A stretch of 64,000 nucleotides of DNA from Triglochin maritima (lineage: Eukaryota > Streptophyta > Magnoliopsida > Alismatales > Juncaginaceae): NCBI GenBank assembly GCA_963682175.1, contig OY821788.1:14092001-14156000 (forward strand), in the 5' to 3' direction. The notes under the pieces were generated by a model that worked only from the letters and a program-made list of their open reading frames with translations, was not told the DNA's origin and ran no database searches. Within the stretch, counting starts at the first letter, position 1; each line of letters opens with the position of its first letter. Both the position numbers and the translations under genes were made by a program. Shown one piece after another: positions 46,101 to 57,896 of the stretch.

Positions 46101-49100
46101 GACTCCACAGCATATTTATTTTCCTGTAGAAATTTTGAGAGCATCTGGTTTTGCTTTTATTCAAAATTTTAGTCATCCTAAAAGGATCGATCATGGTAGT
46201 CCATTGAGGTTATCTGGCCACCAACTTAGTGGCGGACCCATGGATATCGAGGGTTGGTCTTCCATGCAAACTGAGGTACGGATATCTTTTTTTCACTTCT
46301 TTCCATTTAAAATAATTACTTTTGTGTAAATATATTCCTTTTTTATCTTCTATTAATGATCCAAAAATTGTTATAATTATTAAGTTCTAAAACTAAACTT
46401 TTGTTGCACTCTTTGTTACCCACTTTGTCATATTACTTCTGTGTCTATTATTTTGTTTCGTGTGACAATCTTTTTAAAAATAGTATTGTCATATGTGCTT
46501 TTGATGATTATTAGTTTGAATTGTAAAATATCTACACATTGACGAAGCTAAATTCGTTGTTAATTACCTGCTTGATATCATGTGTTAGGATCTAAAATTA
46601 ATACCACTTAGATGGTTTTATTAGATAAGCAAAAATTAACAAAATTTAGCTTAACAAAATAATTGGAGAAATCCAGCAAAGTCACTAGGCGACATCCATT
46701 TTTTGGCACAACAAGCTGGCATTAGGATTCATTTCTACTCCTTTTGTGTTGAAATTTTGGTCACTAATACCCACATAACTCTTCAAGCTATTTGTTTCTA
46801 GTTCAGTTTTTGGTTTATGTATCCTGGGTTTTGCCAGCATTTTTGCTCCCTTTTTGGTTGATTTTCTCCCCTTGCATCCCCCACTTTTGGCTTCCTACTA
46901 ATGATCCACAAAAGCATAGCATCTTAATGAAGTACAGAACATGCAAACCTCGCCAAAGGGACACAACAATATTTTTCTTGGTTTAATAGTCGTGCCTCGT
47001 CCAGTTCGTAAATCTCATTTCAATTTCCCTTATCAAGTCTTTCTTAAAGACATGGGCGCTAATTCACTACTTGCCATAATTTCTAGAACTGGAAAGAAGA
47101 ATTTTTTTGAAGAAAATAGAAAAATGGGAAAAAATATCACATTAGGAGCTAGTAGTTGCCCCAACCTTAACTCTTGAAAACTGTGGTGCGATTTTTCAAT
47201 TTTTTTCTTTGAGGGCTTCTAGAAATGGATTCATGTATTTTCTTTTAATGGTCCTTACTTTGGAAGAGGACAAATGTACTTATCTTCTATTAGGTGTTGA
47301 TCACGAAGACTTCCATGGAGTTGTCTTGATGTGGATTGGAATTTGTATAAGAGGAGGGTGTTGAAAGGTTGATTATTAGCAGTAAAGTAGATGATGGGGT
47401 CAATCAGAATAAGAGCTTTTGGAAGCAGATTCACATGCATTGATCAAGTTAATCACAAACATGTAAATTGGATCATGATCTTAAGTTGGGGATGTCGAAG
47501 ACATTTGATCAGTGAGAGAATTACAAACATTATTCAATGAAGAGAGTCAATTTATTCTTGTCTTCTCGGCCTCTCCTACTCTCACATTATTGCTCTCTCC
47601 TTGACTGTGCCTTGCGCTGCCACCAGCTGCCCCACACCACCTGCACCTGGGCTGCTAGTAGCTGTAACAAGTTCCTTGATTGAAGCATCAATAACTTTGA
47701 AGAAATATCCGTCTCAAACTCTTTATTGAGGCATTGAGAAACTTGTACAACACTATTGCCATTTTAACTCCAACTCTGTGATATGAAAGATTGCCATGAT
47801 CTCTCTACAATGATTTCAATGTCACAAGTGATGATTGTCGTAGATTTGCTCCAAGTTAATTCTTGTTAAGATTAACTGAACTACACTGAGTTGAGGTGAA
47901 TGGAGTGTATGGCTTTTATGCATTTTGATAATGCAAAATCAGCTGTAGTTGTACTTCAGGAAGGACATCATTAGATCATGCACGTAATGGTTTTTTTTCA
48001 ATCAAGCGTGCGGTAAGGTTCGAAGGTGGACAATGAGATATTCCATGTTTTGGTTGGGCTCTTCAATCCCGTCTTTCTTTCTTCTTAGTCAACAAGATGA
48101 TGCACACCAGTTTTAATTTAGCAATTGAAATGCCAGGTTGTCTTGTGTGGTATTAGTTAAATCTGCTGGATTTGTATAACAGTTTCCTATGTCATATATT
48201 GTGATATGTTACCTTGCACTGTCCCAAGCAAACCCTTCTGTCCTGGTCCCTTCAAGTTTTTTTATTACTGCTGTTCTTTAAAAAGTTTACAGAGTAGAAG
48301 CGTAGAAATCCCCAGCTACATTGTTCTTAATATTTTTGATGAACTAACGCTCAGCCCTGCATTTTCTTTTCCATTAGTAACTTCTTTTTGGTCAACCTCT
48401 AGTGCTGCATATAAGAGTTATCTAAAGATGATAAAGAGAAAGTGGCCTGAATAAGGAGGCCTAAATAAGGAGAGATGTTAAGTTTTTTTTTCCGGTCATG
48501 CAGAAAGTAACTGTTATGGCTCTGTTTTTATGCCAAAACACGTATTATTCCATCACTAACTGAGATCAAGTCACAAATTTTGACCTTGCGAAGAATCACG
48601 TCTTTGTTCCGCCCATTGTGTAACCAACCATTAGAGGTGCTTTTGAAAATCTGACCATCCTTCCCTATGATTGGCCGAGATTTACTCTTTGTTAGAAAAA
48701 GAAAAGAATCATTTTTTGGTAATATTGAACTGTCTTATCTTCTATTAGATGGTTTTTGAGAATATCTGGCAGCTTTTTTCACATAATGTTAATAAATTTT
48801 CTTAAATTTTTTCTCATCCTATGCTGAAACTGTGCAACATCAGTAATTCTTTATAGCTATGAAATTCAAATTTGCCAGGTCAGCTCTACTTTATGTCTAA
48901 ATTAGTAACAGTCATACACTCATACGGACCTTCTCAATTTTGCTGCAGTCATGCTCACAGACATGCTGTATCTTAATGACTGAGATTAGCATATTATGAT
49001 GTCTTTGTTTTTTGTTATCAGGAGAATGGCTTCCATGGAGCTGGAACCATGGGTTGCCATGGAGCACCTTTCGCCAATCCTGTGAAGAAAGTTATGAGAC

Positions 49101-51430
49101 TTGATGTACCCATTGAGAAGTTCCCTAATGTACCTTTACATGAGTTACTAATCTTTGTTGCTTTGATTTATGCTCGTCTCACGAACTTCCTTGTTTTCAG
49201 TATAACTTTGTTGGACGACTGCTGGGACCTCGAGGAAATTCCTTAAAAAGAGTGGAAGCAACGACACAATGTAGAGTTTATATCCGAGGCCGAGGATCTG
49301 TTAAAGATTCAGCCAAGGTACGAGGATCTATCATTTTGTCATGTTTAGAAATGCATGGTATCTGCCCATTTTATAAGTATGGGGCCATACAGGTTTGATT
49401 CTGTTATCATTCATTGGCACAATTAATTGGTTGTCGATTCAGTGGTTTCCTCTGCTATTATATAAAGTGATTTACCATCAATGTTTCTTTGAAGTTGGAA
49501 ATTTTGGAGGACCTACTATGTAAACAAAGCCAACTTCAAAAAGGTTCCTTCAACAAAAACAATCCATCAATTGATCTCCTTAGTTTGGGGCTTCTATATC
49601 GGCGTATAAAGAGTGACTTTGAAAAAGAGCATCACATATTTCATCAATAACTGATTTGTGTCAAAAAATTCTGTTTGAAATTTACAATGTCATTTTTTGT
49701 ATCTCACTGCCCTCTCGTCCAGTTTGTTTAATGGATGACTCTACTGCCGTTCATATGTCATTACCCAAATTTGAGCTGTCAGCCCAAAATCAAATTAAAT
49801 TCGTTCTAGGTTTGTGCATTGGATATGTCAGAGATTTTCCCCAAGAGATCACGCTGCTGGCAATATAAAGCATCATAGTTGACTAACTTAGGAGGAAGAA
49901 ATCTGAGACAAGATATGATCTCATTTATCGTCCAGTTTAGAAATCTAATGACATATAGTTATTGCCATAAAGAGGCTCGAATGTTTCCAAGCACTGGAAG
50001 CTAGAAGTGGTGCTTATGGATCCAAAATATTTGTTTGTTTTGTTACTAAAAGCATAACACTTGTCCCTTGCGGTTTTTCAATATTGTCTTGTAGGCTTCA
50101 ACCTATTGCATATTCCTTTGGGCGCTTAATGTGGCTACAGTTATTGTGTATTTTCACCCATTACTGGAAGCTAGAAGTGGTGCTCATGGATCCATAATAT
50201 TTGTTTATTTTGTTACTAAAAGCATAACACCTGTCCCTTTGTGGTTTTTTAATAGTCTTGTAGGCTTCAACCTATTGCATATTCCTTAATGTGGCTACAG
50301 TTATGGCGTATTTTCACCCATAAAAAAAGTTCTGGTGATGACTAGTGTCTTTCCCAAATGAGAGTAGGATAAGTGTTGAGAAGAAACTAGAGTGGTGGAG
50401 GGACACTTTAGAAACAAAAAAGTTTTAAATTAAGTAGGTCCAAAACTGAATATATTTAGTGTTTCAATACTATTGACAATGATGAAGAAGAGATCATATT
50501 GGATGGTCAAATGGTGTGCAGAAAAGATATTTTTAGATATTTAGGGTCGATACTCAATACTTCAAAAAGATAGGGAGATCAACGAATGGGATAAGATCAG
50601 GGTGGGTGAAATAGCGACGAACCTCTAATGTCTTATGTGACAAGAAGATCCGTCTTAATTTAAAAGGAAAGTTTTATAAAACCATTGTAAGACTTGCAAT
50701 GTTGTATGATCACGAAAAGACAACATGTGCAAAAGATGAGCGTGGTTGAAATGAGGTTGTTGCGGTGGATGTGTGGATATACGCAGATCGATTAGATTAG
50801 AAATGTAGACATTTGTGAGAGAGTAGGGGTTGCCTAAATAGAGGATAAACTTATACAATATAGGCTGAGATGATTTGGACATGTACAAAGAACAATGGAG
50901 GCATCGGTAAGAAAAAGAGTGTTGCGCGGGGATGAAGACATAAAAAAGGAAGAGACGGACCAAGATTAACTTTGGATAAATCGATCAAATGAGACCTAAA
51001 AGATTGGAACATCCCCCGAGATTTGACAATCGATAGGAGTGTGTGAAAGAAGACTATTCACGTGTTTGAGTCATAACTTTTTTGAGTTTATTCTAACCTA
51101 CCCCAACTAGTTTGGGATTAAAGGCTTATTTGTTTGTATTTTCATTTTATTTATAATTTTTTCAATTGTAAAACTGATGGCAGCAAATGCTTGGCTTTCA
51201 GTGTTTGTGTTGTTCCTTCTATATTGTTATCGGTCATCGGTGTTTACAAACTCTTCATTTCTATCAGGAAGAGAAACTCAGAGACAGACCTGGTTACGAA
51301 CACTTAAATGAACCCTTACACCTGCTCATAGAGGCAGAATTACCTCCTGATGTGATTGACGGAAAAATGGACCAGGCTGTTGCAATACTTGAAGATCTTT
51401 TGAAGCCTCTAGTATGCTATTTCTTTTTCT

Positions 51431-51476
<46 letters not shown>

Positions 51477-51744
51477 ACGCCGTGTTTATATTATTAAATT
51501 TCTTTTACTGCGAAATAGTTCAAAACTCCAGGTCCTATATCTCTCTTACGTGGTTCAAACTATTTCATGACAACTTTCTCTAACACTTTTATCTCAGGAT
51601 GAATCAATGGACTACTACAAGAAGCAACAGCTGAGGGAACTTGCCATGCTCAATGGCACTCTAAGGGAAGACAGTCCCCAGATGAGCCCAAGTGCCTCAC
51701 CTTTTAATAGCAATGGTATGAAACGAGCAAAGACAGGTCGGTAG
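43147..51744 (+). CDS. STAR-family KH-domain RNA-binding protein (276 aa, seven exons)
   Basis: Coding exons are 43147-43229, 45325-45410, 46130-46275, 49022-49129, 49201-49317, 51268-51411 and 51598-51744. All splice sites are GT-AG, all phases agree, and the total is 831 nt. The protein begins [16 protein letters not shown]. Residues about 29-57 form the QUA1-like dimerisation segment ([19 protein letters not shown]). A maxi-KH domain spans about 128-228, with the GPRG loop at 150-153 in [20 protein letters not shown]2-like helix ([19 protein letters not shown]) covers 234-252, and the basic tail MKRAKTGR ends the protein. Such proteins are nuclear and bind single-stranded RNA in pre-mRNA processing and mRNA control. 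From memory it is closest to the Arabidopsis quaking-like protein At1g09660, which has a similar start and slightly greater length. It is the only intact host gene here. Introns 1 and 5 hold transposon insertions. Confidence 0.95.
43343..44034. mobile_element. hAT-type non-autonomous element in intron 1
   Basis: The 692-bp unit is flanked by a perfect 8-bp duplication GTCGGGAC (43335-43342 and 44035-44042). Its right end reads, in reverse, CAGGGGCGGACCCACG, a common plant hAT terminus. The left end (CCGGGACGAATCCAGG) is a decayed counterpart. A poly-C run lies near its right end at about 43990-44010. It has no coding capacity. Confidence 0.88.
46276..49021 (+). other. Intron 3 of the KH gene (2,746 bp)
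   Basis: This is the largest intron. It is T-rich on the sense strand. No mobile element or RNA gene was recognised within it. Confidence 0.7.
49993..50321. repeat. Tandem duplication of about 170 bp in intron 5
   Basis: The segment starting ACTGGAAGCTAGAAGTGG at 49993 is repeated from 50163 with minor changes and small deletions. Confidence 0.88.
50330..51140 (+). mobile_element. RTE-type LINE 3' fragment in intron 5
   Basis: The plus strand carries the decayed C-terminal part of a plant RTE-like reverse-transcriptase ORF. Traces of [24 protein letters not shown] and RFGHVQR are visible through frame breaks. It ends in the family's common tail ..CCAACTAGTTTGGGATTAAGG. The element is 5'-truncated and inactive, and lies in the sense direction of the host gene. 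Confidence 0.85.
51434..51472. repeat. TA microsatellite in intron 6
   Basis: About 19 TA units lie only 23 bp downstream of the exon 6 donor site in a 186-bp intron. Confidence 0.95.
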
Positions 51745-52050
51745 TTTGGCTCACCACAGCATATTTGGTTGTCACTGACAAAACACTGTCAGAATGGTTG
51801 AGAAAGCTTGATTTCATCAAACATTACAAAGGCAGAAAGCCCAATCGTTATTGATTTTTGGTCGACGTCTGATTAAGGTTGTGGATCATGAAGATGCTGG
51901 CCATATAAATTTGAAGCTCACTGGATTCCAATTCGTGAGAAATTCTATCCATCCATTTTTTGACGAGAAGTCTACTATTATCCTCTACCTATTATTTTGT
52001 TGCTTAAATGATAACTTGTTTAGTTAATAAGCAATAGTTTCTAATCATTT

Positions 52051-52056
52051 AATAAA
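52051..52056 (+). terminator. Candidate polyadenylation signal of the KH gene
   Basis: AATAAA lies about 307 bp after the stop codon in AT-rich sequence. Plant signals are loose, so the true cleavage site may differ. Confidence 0.4.
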
Positions 52057-54600
52057 ACAATAATGATACAAACTACTTAATGTTGTTTAGATTTCTGATG
52101 TAACAAGAAACCATTGTTGAGATGAACTTTTTATGGTTAATATTACAACATCCAATGCACTTTAATGTTCTTTATTATTTGTATATCTTGAATTTAATTT
52201 TGTTTGGGTACTTTTTTTCTTTGCTCGATATAAAAAAGAACCTTGAGGGTTGTGCATTTAAACCCCAAGTCTGCCATTTAAACCTCAATTATGTCATTTA
52301 AAGCACGAGTTCGTTCCTTAATGAGAGATTTGTTAGATTGAAATATGTTCGGTCATCCATGTAGCACGTTTTGGTGGACCGAAATGAGATCGGACGACCG
52401 CATACGATGTGTTTCTGTTGCTTTCCAAGCCCAAACGTTGAAAAATGAGAAGTGGACATGGATTCAAAGGAGTGCGTCCAAATACCGTTCTTTTAAATGA
52501 CACTTATATTATATAAAGGAGACTGAGGTCATTTCAAGGAAAAGTTGGCATGAAGTCCCACTAGTGCACAAACAAACATATTGGTCCACCGAAACTTGCT
52601 AACCAAACGATCGAACACAATTCGGTCCATTGAAACCCATGACTATAATCACTAGTTCCAACAATCAAAATACATTCGGGCAATATAAGACAAGTGTATG
52701 AGAAATATTGTGCTAGAATGGTTTATAGCGACCGTATGCTATGGGTGTTGATACAGATTTGTTAGGAGTTCTCTGTAGTTTTTTTGGCGGTTTTTTGGGT
52801 GGGTTAATCATGTATGATGTTTCCAGGGAAATAGGGTTTGGACTCTTCTGGAGACAGTAGTTGGAGGGACTAAGTTGGAATTAATAGTACTAGGTTGACT
52901 AGCATGTGTACTACCACCAAATGAGACATAAATTTCCAACTTGCTTCGCCAGGTGCTCATACTCAAGAAATGCAGGATACGGATACGACGATTTAATAAT
53001 TAATATATATATATATATTAATTATAAATTATATACATGTAACTAAAAGTTAGCAAATTTTTGAATAATTTTTAAGATTAATAAGTTAATATTAAACAAA
53101 TCAGAATAAAAAATAAAAAACCCAAAAACAACACACACAAAAACCAAAAAGTATGTGTTCTGAAATGCGACCTCATCGGGCCGCATATGCGGGTCAAAAT
53201 GCTGGTCGCATCGGGGGATGCGATGAGACTCCCCACATTGCGCCTGCATCCGCATATGCGGCCGCATTTCAGAACAGACTAAGATTCTTAGCTACATCCT
53301 CGTCACATCCTAGAGCCTTAAGCTCAAACTTTGCTTGTCGTGGGATTTTATACTTGATTGCCAACAACTCACATAGTCCTCGCTTCATTGTAGCAGTAAT
53401 GGACGTCGTATAACCTCAAAATTCATTTCATCCATAAACAAAACTTGCCAAACCTCTTTAAACTGAACTGGAAACTCCCTCCCCCTCCTACAACTTCCCT
53501 CATCTAAACTTGCGAAAAGTGAAATGTTGTGGAGATCCTAAACTGAAAATCAAAACCCATAAATCAAACCATACATGACAACAACAATAATCAACAAACA
53601 AAGCATGCATTACAAAGACAAAATCCATAATAGATCCACAACCGAAACCCAGAACACTATTCCCAGAAAAATCCTAAATACACCACAAAAACATCTTAAA
53701 AACTACACATTTCAGAGAAATACATATCTGGGACGCATCGCACACCCCTTCTCGACTGAGTTCGCCGCATTGTCACGTTACGAGCCCTAATCGCACATGA
53801 ACACCTACCTCCACTACTGACCTCGCCGACCACCTCGATTAACATCTAGGCCAAAGGAACGTAGAGTGCTTGGTCGAATGACGGCGACCGATTTCTCGAT
53901 TTTGTGGATATAGGGGTCGACACAATGGAAGATTGGAAGTAAGGGCTTGGTCGATTTGGGTATTTGAGGGTCGATAGCGCGGAGGAGTTGAGGTCAGAGA
54001 TTAGTTTATTTGGGGATTTCGGATTTCGTGGTCGATTCACGGGTCAGGGATGGAGCAATGGGTGGGGTCTGGAATAGGGTGAGGGTTAATTATAATTGAA
54101 ACTTAATGAAACAACTTAGGAGTGATTATGAAACACGTTTAAAGCATTTAGCAAGACAACCAATCTAACGGGACACGTGTAAGTGGGTAACGGCCAAAAT
54201 CTAACCGAATGGCACGACAAGAAAAATAATGGCACTAATGCACCAATAAAGCTTTTAGGGTGGGCATTAAGGAAATATGCAAAGAAGGGAATTTAGCTGT
54301 ATTGAATTGGCATCCAAGCAACAAATTTCCATGGTCCCGTCCAATCTAATCGGACTTGGTGTTCTTATATTTGCTTTGTTAATTAATATGAAATTATAAT
54401 TTTTTTCAGAAAAACTAATATACCTTCTAGCTTGCATGTAATGAAAAGGTGTAATGCATACACCACAATAAAAATCTAGGGTAGATGTTCTTGAAAATTT
54501 ACAAAATTGTTTTATGGGTGAAAACAATAATTGGACTAAGAGAAGTATATTTCTCCAACTACCGTACTAAAAAGATCTTCTAGTTTGGCACAATATTGAT
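52057..54600. other. Unassigned sequence downstream of the KH gene
   Basis: Between 52340 and 52640 there are scattered 'cggtcnancga' phrases that may be heavily decayed relatives of the palindrome arrays. A hairpin repeat lies at 53157-53275. No gene was recognised between 53276 and 54600. Confidence 0.45.
53157..53275. repeat. Hairpin-forming inverted repeat (119 bp)
   Basis: The left end GTTCTGAAATGCG and right end CGCATTTCAGAAC are exact inverted repeats. Inner CCGCATATGCGG palindromes occur in both arms. It may be a very short MITE. No clear target duplication was found. Confidence 0.8.
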
Positions 54601-54608
54601 GTGATAGT

Positions 54609-54833
54609 TTGTTGAAGTCAATACCCAAAGAATGCAAAGATAATGATAATTCAATAAGAGATTTACAAGCAATGAGTATAAGAAGGGACATGCATATTGG
54701 TTCTAGTGCAGACAACAAGACAATCTATCCGCCTACTTCTTTCTATATGAGCGCTAGTGAGAAGAAAACTTTTCCTAGCATTCTTCATTCAATGAAGTTG
54801 CCGTATGGGCATTCATCCAATATATCGCGCTAG
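54609..54833 (+). pseudogene. CACTA (En/Spm) transposase TNP2-like fragment
   Basis: A 74-codon frame reads ..NKTIYPPTSFYMSASEKKTF..LPYGHSSNISR. This matches the PPACYTLSxxEK..VKVPxGYSSNISR block of plant TNP2-type CACTA proteins. It ends exactly after SSNISR at a stop. Only a scrap of the roughly 800-residue family remains. Confidence 0.7.
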
Positions 54834-55287
54834 GTAAACCCGAAGAAGTGCAAGATTAGCTCATTAAAGAGTCATTGACTTCAAAAAGTGCGAGAAGCGC
54901 AATCAATAACCTGACTCAGTTTTTCCGCACACTGTGTTCAAAAGTAAACACTGCTAAATATTTCAAATGTCTACAAGGAACATTGGTATTATTTTATGCC
55001 GATTGAAGATGATATTTCCATTGAATTTTTCAATTTGTAAATTCTAATAAATTCAATATATTTTTTATATAAAATGACAAAAAAAATTATTTTAAATGGT
55101 ATTACATATTGCAGAAATCCAGATGCTCCCAAGCCTACTCGTACAAATATGTACATTCGACTGCATGACAAGAAAAATCTAGAAGCAATGATTGTCATTG
55201 TAAGTATATATTCATATTAGCTTTCAATTAATTTACGTTGCTGGGTTGCATTCATTTATAATTTTGAAATTTTCTATTGGCACGAGA

Positions 55288-55487
55288 AATTAGAGGCTCT
55301 ACGAAGACCAGGTGAGACGAGCGCTCAGGGCTTTATCACTTTGATGGTTGTTGCCGAGGACCCGACTGAGACTATTCTTGGCGACATGCACAAACGTGTG
55401 AGAATGTACTCCAATTTCGTCACCCCCACAGACATGTACGGACTTCACAGGACGTCATCCCAAGCAGAGCTCAACACTAGATTAGAG
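55288..55487 (+). pseudogene. Unrecognised coding-like fragment
   Basis: The plus frame reads KLEALRRPGETSAQGFITLM followed by DPTETILGDMHKRVRMYSNF and ends at TGA (55485-55487). It is on the same strand as the TNP2 scrap, so it may belong to a second CACTA protein, but I do not recognise it. Confidence 0.4.
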
Positions 55488-56915
55488 TGAACTTTTCTAG
55501 AATAAGATCTAGTTGTTCTCTTAGTGAACATTACTTGTTCTCCTAGAAGCTTGTTAAGAAATTGTGTTCTCTTAGTGAACTTTTCTAGATATTTTCTTAA
55601 TTGTACATTACATGCGTTAAGATCTAGTTGTTCAACATCAATGGGTGTTGCTTTTTGACTAGCAAGTTCTAATGCATGTTTTTCATATCTAGCAATCACC
55701 TCATTTTCTCATTCATGATAATTTCAATTTGGCATTGGACATCATTTATAAGTTTTCTAGTATTTTTGTTCTTATCACAAATGATCTCATATTATGCAAC
55801 TAATTCATGAAATGCATTTTGAAGCTCATCATATGTATATGAATCATGATTAGAGCTAGAGCTTTCACTAGAATAAGATCTAGATGAACAAGAGTTAAAA
55901 GCTACCTCACTTTGTTCATCCTCTATAACCATGAATCACATGGGGCCAACTTCTCTTCTACTTTGCATGAAGAAGGATGAAGCTGATGAAGAATCATCCC
56001 ATGTTGCTTTGTGAGCTTCTTCCTCCTCTTTTCTCTCCTTCTCACCCATCTCTCCTTTTTCTTCTCATTTTCACTCTTCTCCTTCTCCTTTTCTTTTTCC
56101 TTCTTCTCACTTCTTTTTCCTCTTCTTTCTCTTATTTCTCCCTTATCTTTCTTGAGGAACTTGAAGACTTCTTTGACAAGGACCTCAATGTCCTCATCTT
56201 CTTCTCTCCTCCTTGGTTGATCGGATTTCACAATTGAGTGCAAAGCCAAGGATGGGTTCTTCTTGGAGGCTTCTTTCTCCCTTCGGTCCTTCATTTGAAG
56301 TTCATAGGCCATGGGATTGCCAATCAATTCCTCCATCTTTAGTTGGGAAATCTCATGTGCTTCTTCAATCGCAGTGACTTTCTCTTCTCATTCGTTGTTG
56401 AGCGACCGAAGGAACTTCCTTGCCATGTCTCCCTCACTGAAATTTCTTCCAAGAACTTTGAGAGAGTTAGTTATATGGGTGAAGCGAGTGTTCATCTCAT
56501 TTATGTTCTTACCGAGTTTCATAGTGAAAATTTCATATTTATGCATGAGAAAACTAATCCTAGTTTCTTTGGTTTTATTATCTCCCTCTTGGTGCATTTG
56601 TAATCTTTGTCATATTTCATATGCAATTTCACATCCGCTAATCCTATTATATTCACCCTCATTCAAGCCACAATAAAGGATGTTCAATATGCTAGAATTT
56701 ATTTCTAGTTCCTTTACTTTAGCTCTAGTTAAGGTAGCTTATTCTTCTTCCTTAGGAGGTGTGTAATGGTTTTGAAGAAAAATCCAATACTTAAGGTCAC
56801 TAGAAATTAAGAATATTTTCATTCTATTCTTCCAATAGTCATAATTTGACCCATTAAGCAAAGGAGGCCTAGTAGTGCACAACCACTCTACATGATTAGA
56901 TGATGATATCATGCT
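55445..56915 (-). pseudogene. Copia gag pseudogene (UBN2/DUF4219 type)
   Basis: Minus-strand pieces in order are an N-terminal LLNGSNYDYWKNRMKIFL (near 56850) and KETRISFLMHKYEIFTMKLG with NEMNTRFTHITNSLKVLGRN (56388-56597). MEELIGNPMAYELQMKDRRE then follows (55923-56336). A long Lys/Glu-rich run (near 56030-56130) takes the place where a zinc knuckle would be expected. Stops separate the pieces. The gene would encode the particle protein of a copia element whose LTR start and primer-binding site lie at 56947-57080. Confidence 0.85.
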
Positions 56916-56946
56916 AAACTACAGTAAGGAAGATGAAATTTCACAA

Positions 56947-56962
56947 CCAGTCTCTGATACCA
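56947..56962 (-). other. Primer-binding site, tRNA-iMet type
   Basis: The plus strand CCAGTCTCTGATACCA is the complement of TGGTATCAGAGACTGG. It is placed two bases from the LTR end at 56965. Confidence 0.88.
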
Positions 56963-56964
56963 AT

Positions 56965-57080
56965 TGTAGGATCGATATGGTCCCTCGTTAATCTAATCAA
57001 TTTAACAATCCCTACTAAGATGCAGGGGAAATGATAATTTAAAAACGAGTAGGGAAAAAGACAATGCAAATCACAATGGA
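56965..57080 (-). repeat. Partial 5' LTR of copia element, cut by a CACTA end
   Basis: The plus strand starts TGTAGGATCGATATGG and matches the LTR end at 30135. After 116 bp the sequence switches to a CACTA terminus, and the rest of the LTR is not found. Confidence 0.8.
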
Positions 57081-57660
57081 CACTAGTGCAGAAAAACCCA
57101 TATACGTTGGATATATAGGGGTATAGACGTCGGATTTCGGCGGTCCAAGTACCCGACGTATATTTCCCCATCGCCTATTCCTTGTTGTATAGACGTGGGC
57201 TATATACGACTGACATCTATACAGTGTATAGACGTCGGCCATATACGACTGACGTCTATTATATGTTAATTAACAAAAAATACATTGCAACCTATATCGG
57301 GTATTCTTCACTCACATTAATCAAGCCGAAGCTGCCCAAGTGCCCCAAGTGTCAATCTTTTGACAAATAACCACGAATATCAAGCCCAACATGCCCAGGT
57401 GCCCCAAGTCATTCACGTTCAGCAGTAGAGGAGTGGTGGAGTACATCAACCAAACCAACAAAAACAAATTCTCTGATGTGGGACTAAACTATTACGCCCT
57501 ATAGACGTCGGATATATAGATTGACCGACGTCTATACATACAACACGACCTATAGACGTCGGCCATGATATACATCCGACGTCTATACATTGAAATAACA
57601 ATAATTAATAAAAAATACACCCTATAGACGTCGGCTACCATATACAACCGACGTCTATAC
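57081..57660 (+). mobile_element. CACTA transposon terminus with subterminal repeats
   Basis: The sequence starts CACTAGTGCAGAAAAAC, the canonical CACTA end. It is followed by many TATAGACGTCGG and CCGACGTCTATA units. Three inverted pairs have GACGTC cores at 57504/57527, 57555/57578 and 57627/57650, each exactly 23 bp apart. In En/Spm such repeats bind the element's TNPA protein. No opposite end (..TGCACTAGTG) is seen before the next LTR, so only one terminus survives. Confidence 0.85.
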
Positions 57661-57896
57661 ATGGGTAAATAGTAAAAAAAACATTTCAACCATTTTAAGC
57701 CCAAGTTGCCCCAAGTGCCAATCTTTTGACCATTAAATATATATATATATATATCTCATTTTCATTTCAATTTCAAGGTTTCCTGTCCCCCTTTGACATC
57801 AATCAAATTTTAAATAATGTGATCATGAGATGTCTAATGTAATCAATTTGCTCTCCCTTAGTTTTGCAATTCATTACTTCCTCTAGATAATGATGA
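57661..57896. other. Short unassigned AT-rich stretch
   Basis: A TA run lies at about 57728-57745. It may be CACTA interior. Nothing coding is seen. Confidence 0.4.

Noticed and set aside
46039..46329. Using the AG at 46109-46110 as the exon 3 acceptor of the KH gene
   Set aside because: It would shift the reading frame. The AG at 46128-46129 keeps the phase and gives the expected family sequence.
52340..52640. A further palindrome array in the 52-kb region
   Set aside because: Only loose CGGTC..CCGA phrases are present, with no perfect GGTCGACC and no clear spacing.
55977..56237. Leu/Phe/Ser-rich membrane-like frame on the plus strand
   Set aside because: It is the reverse complement of the Lys/Glu-rich part of the copia gag pseudogene.
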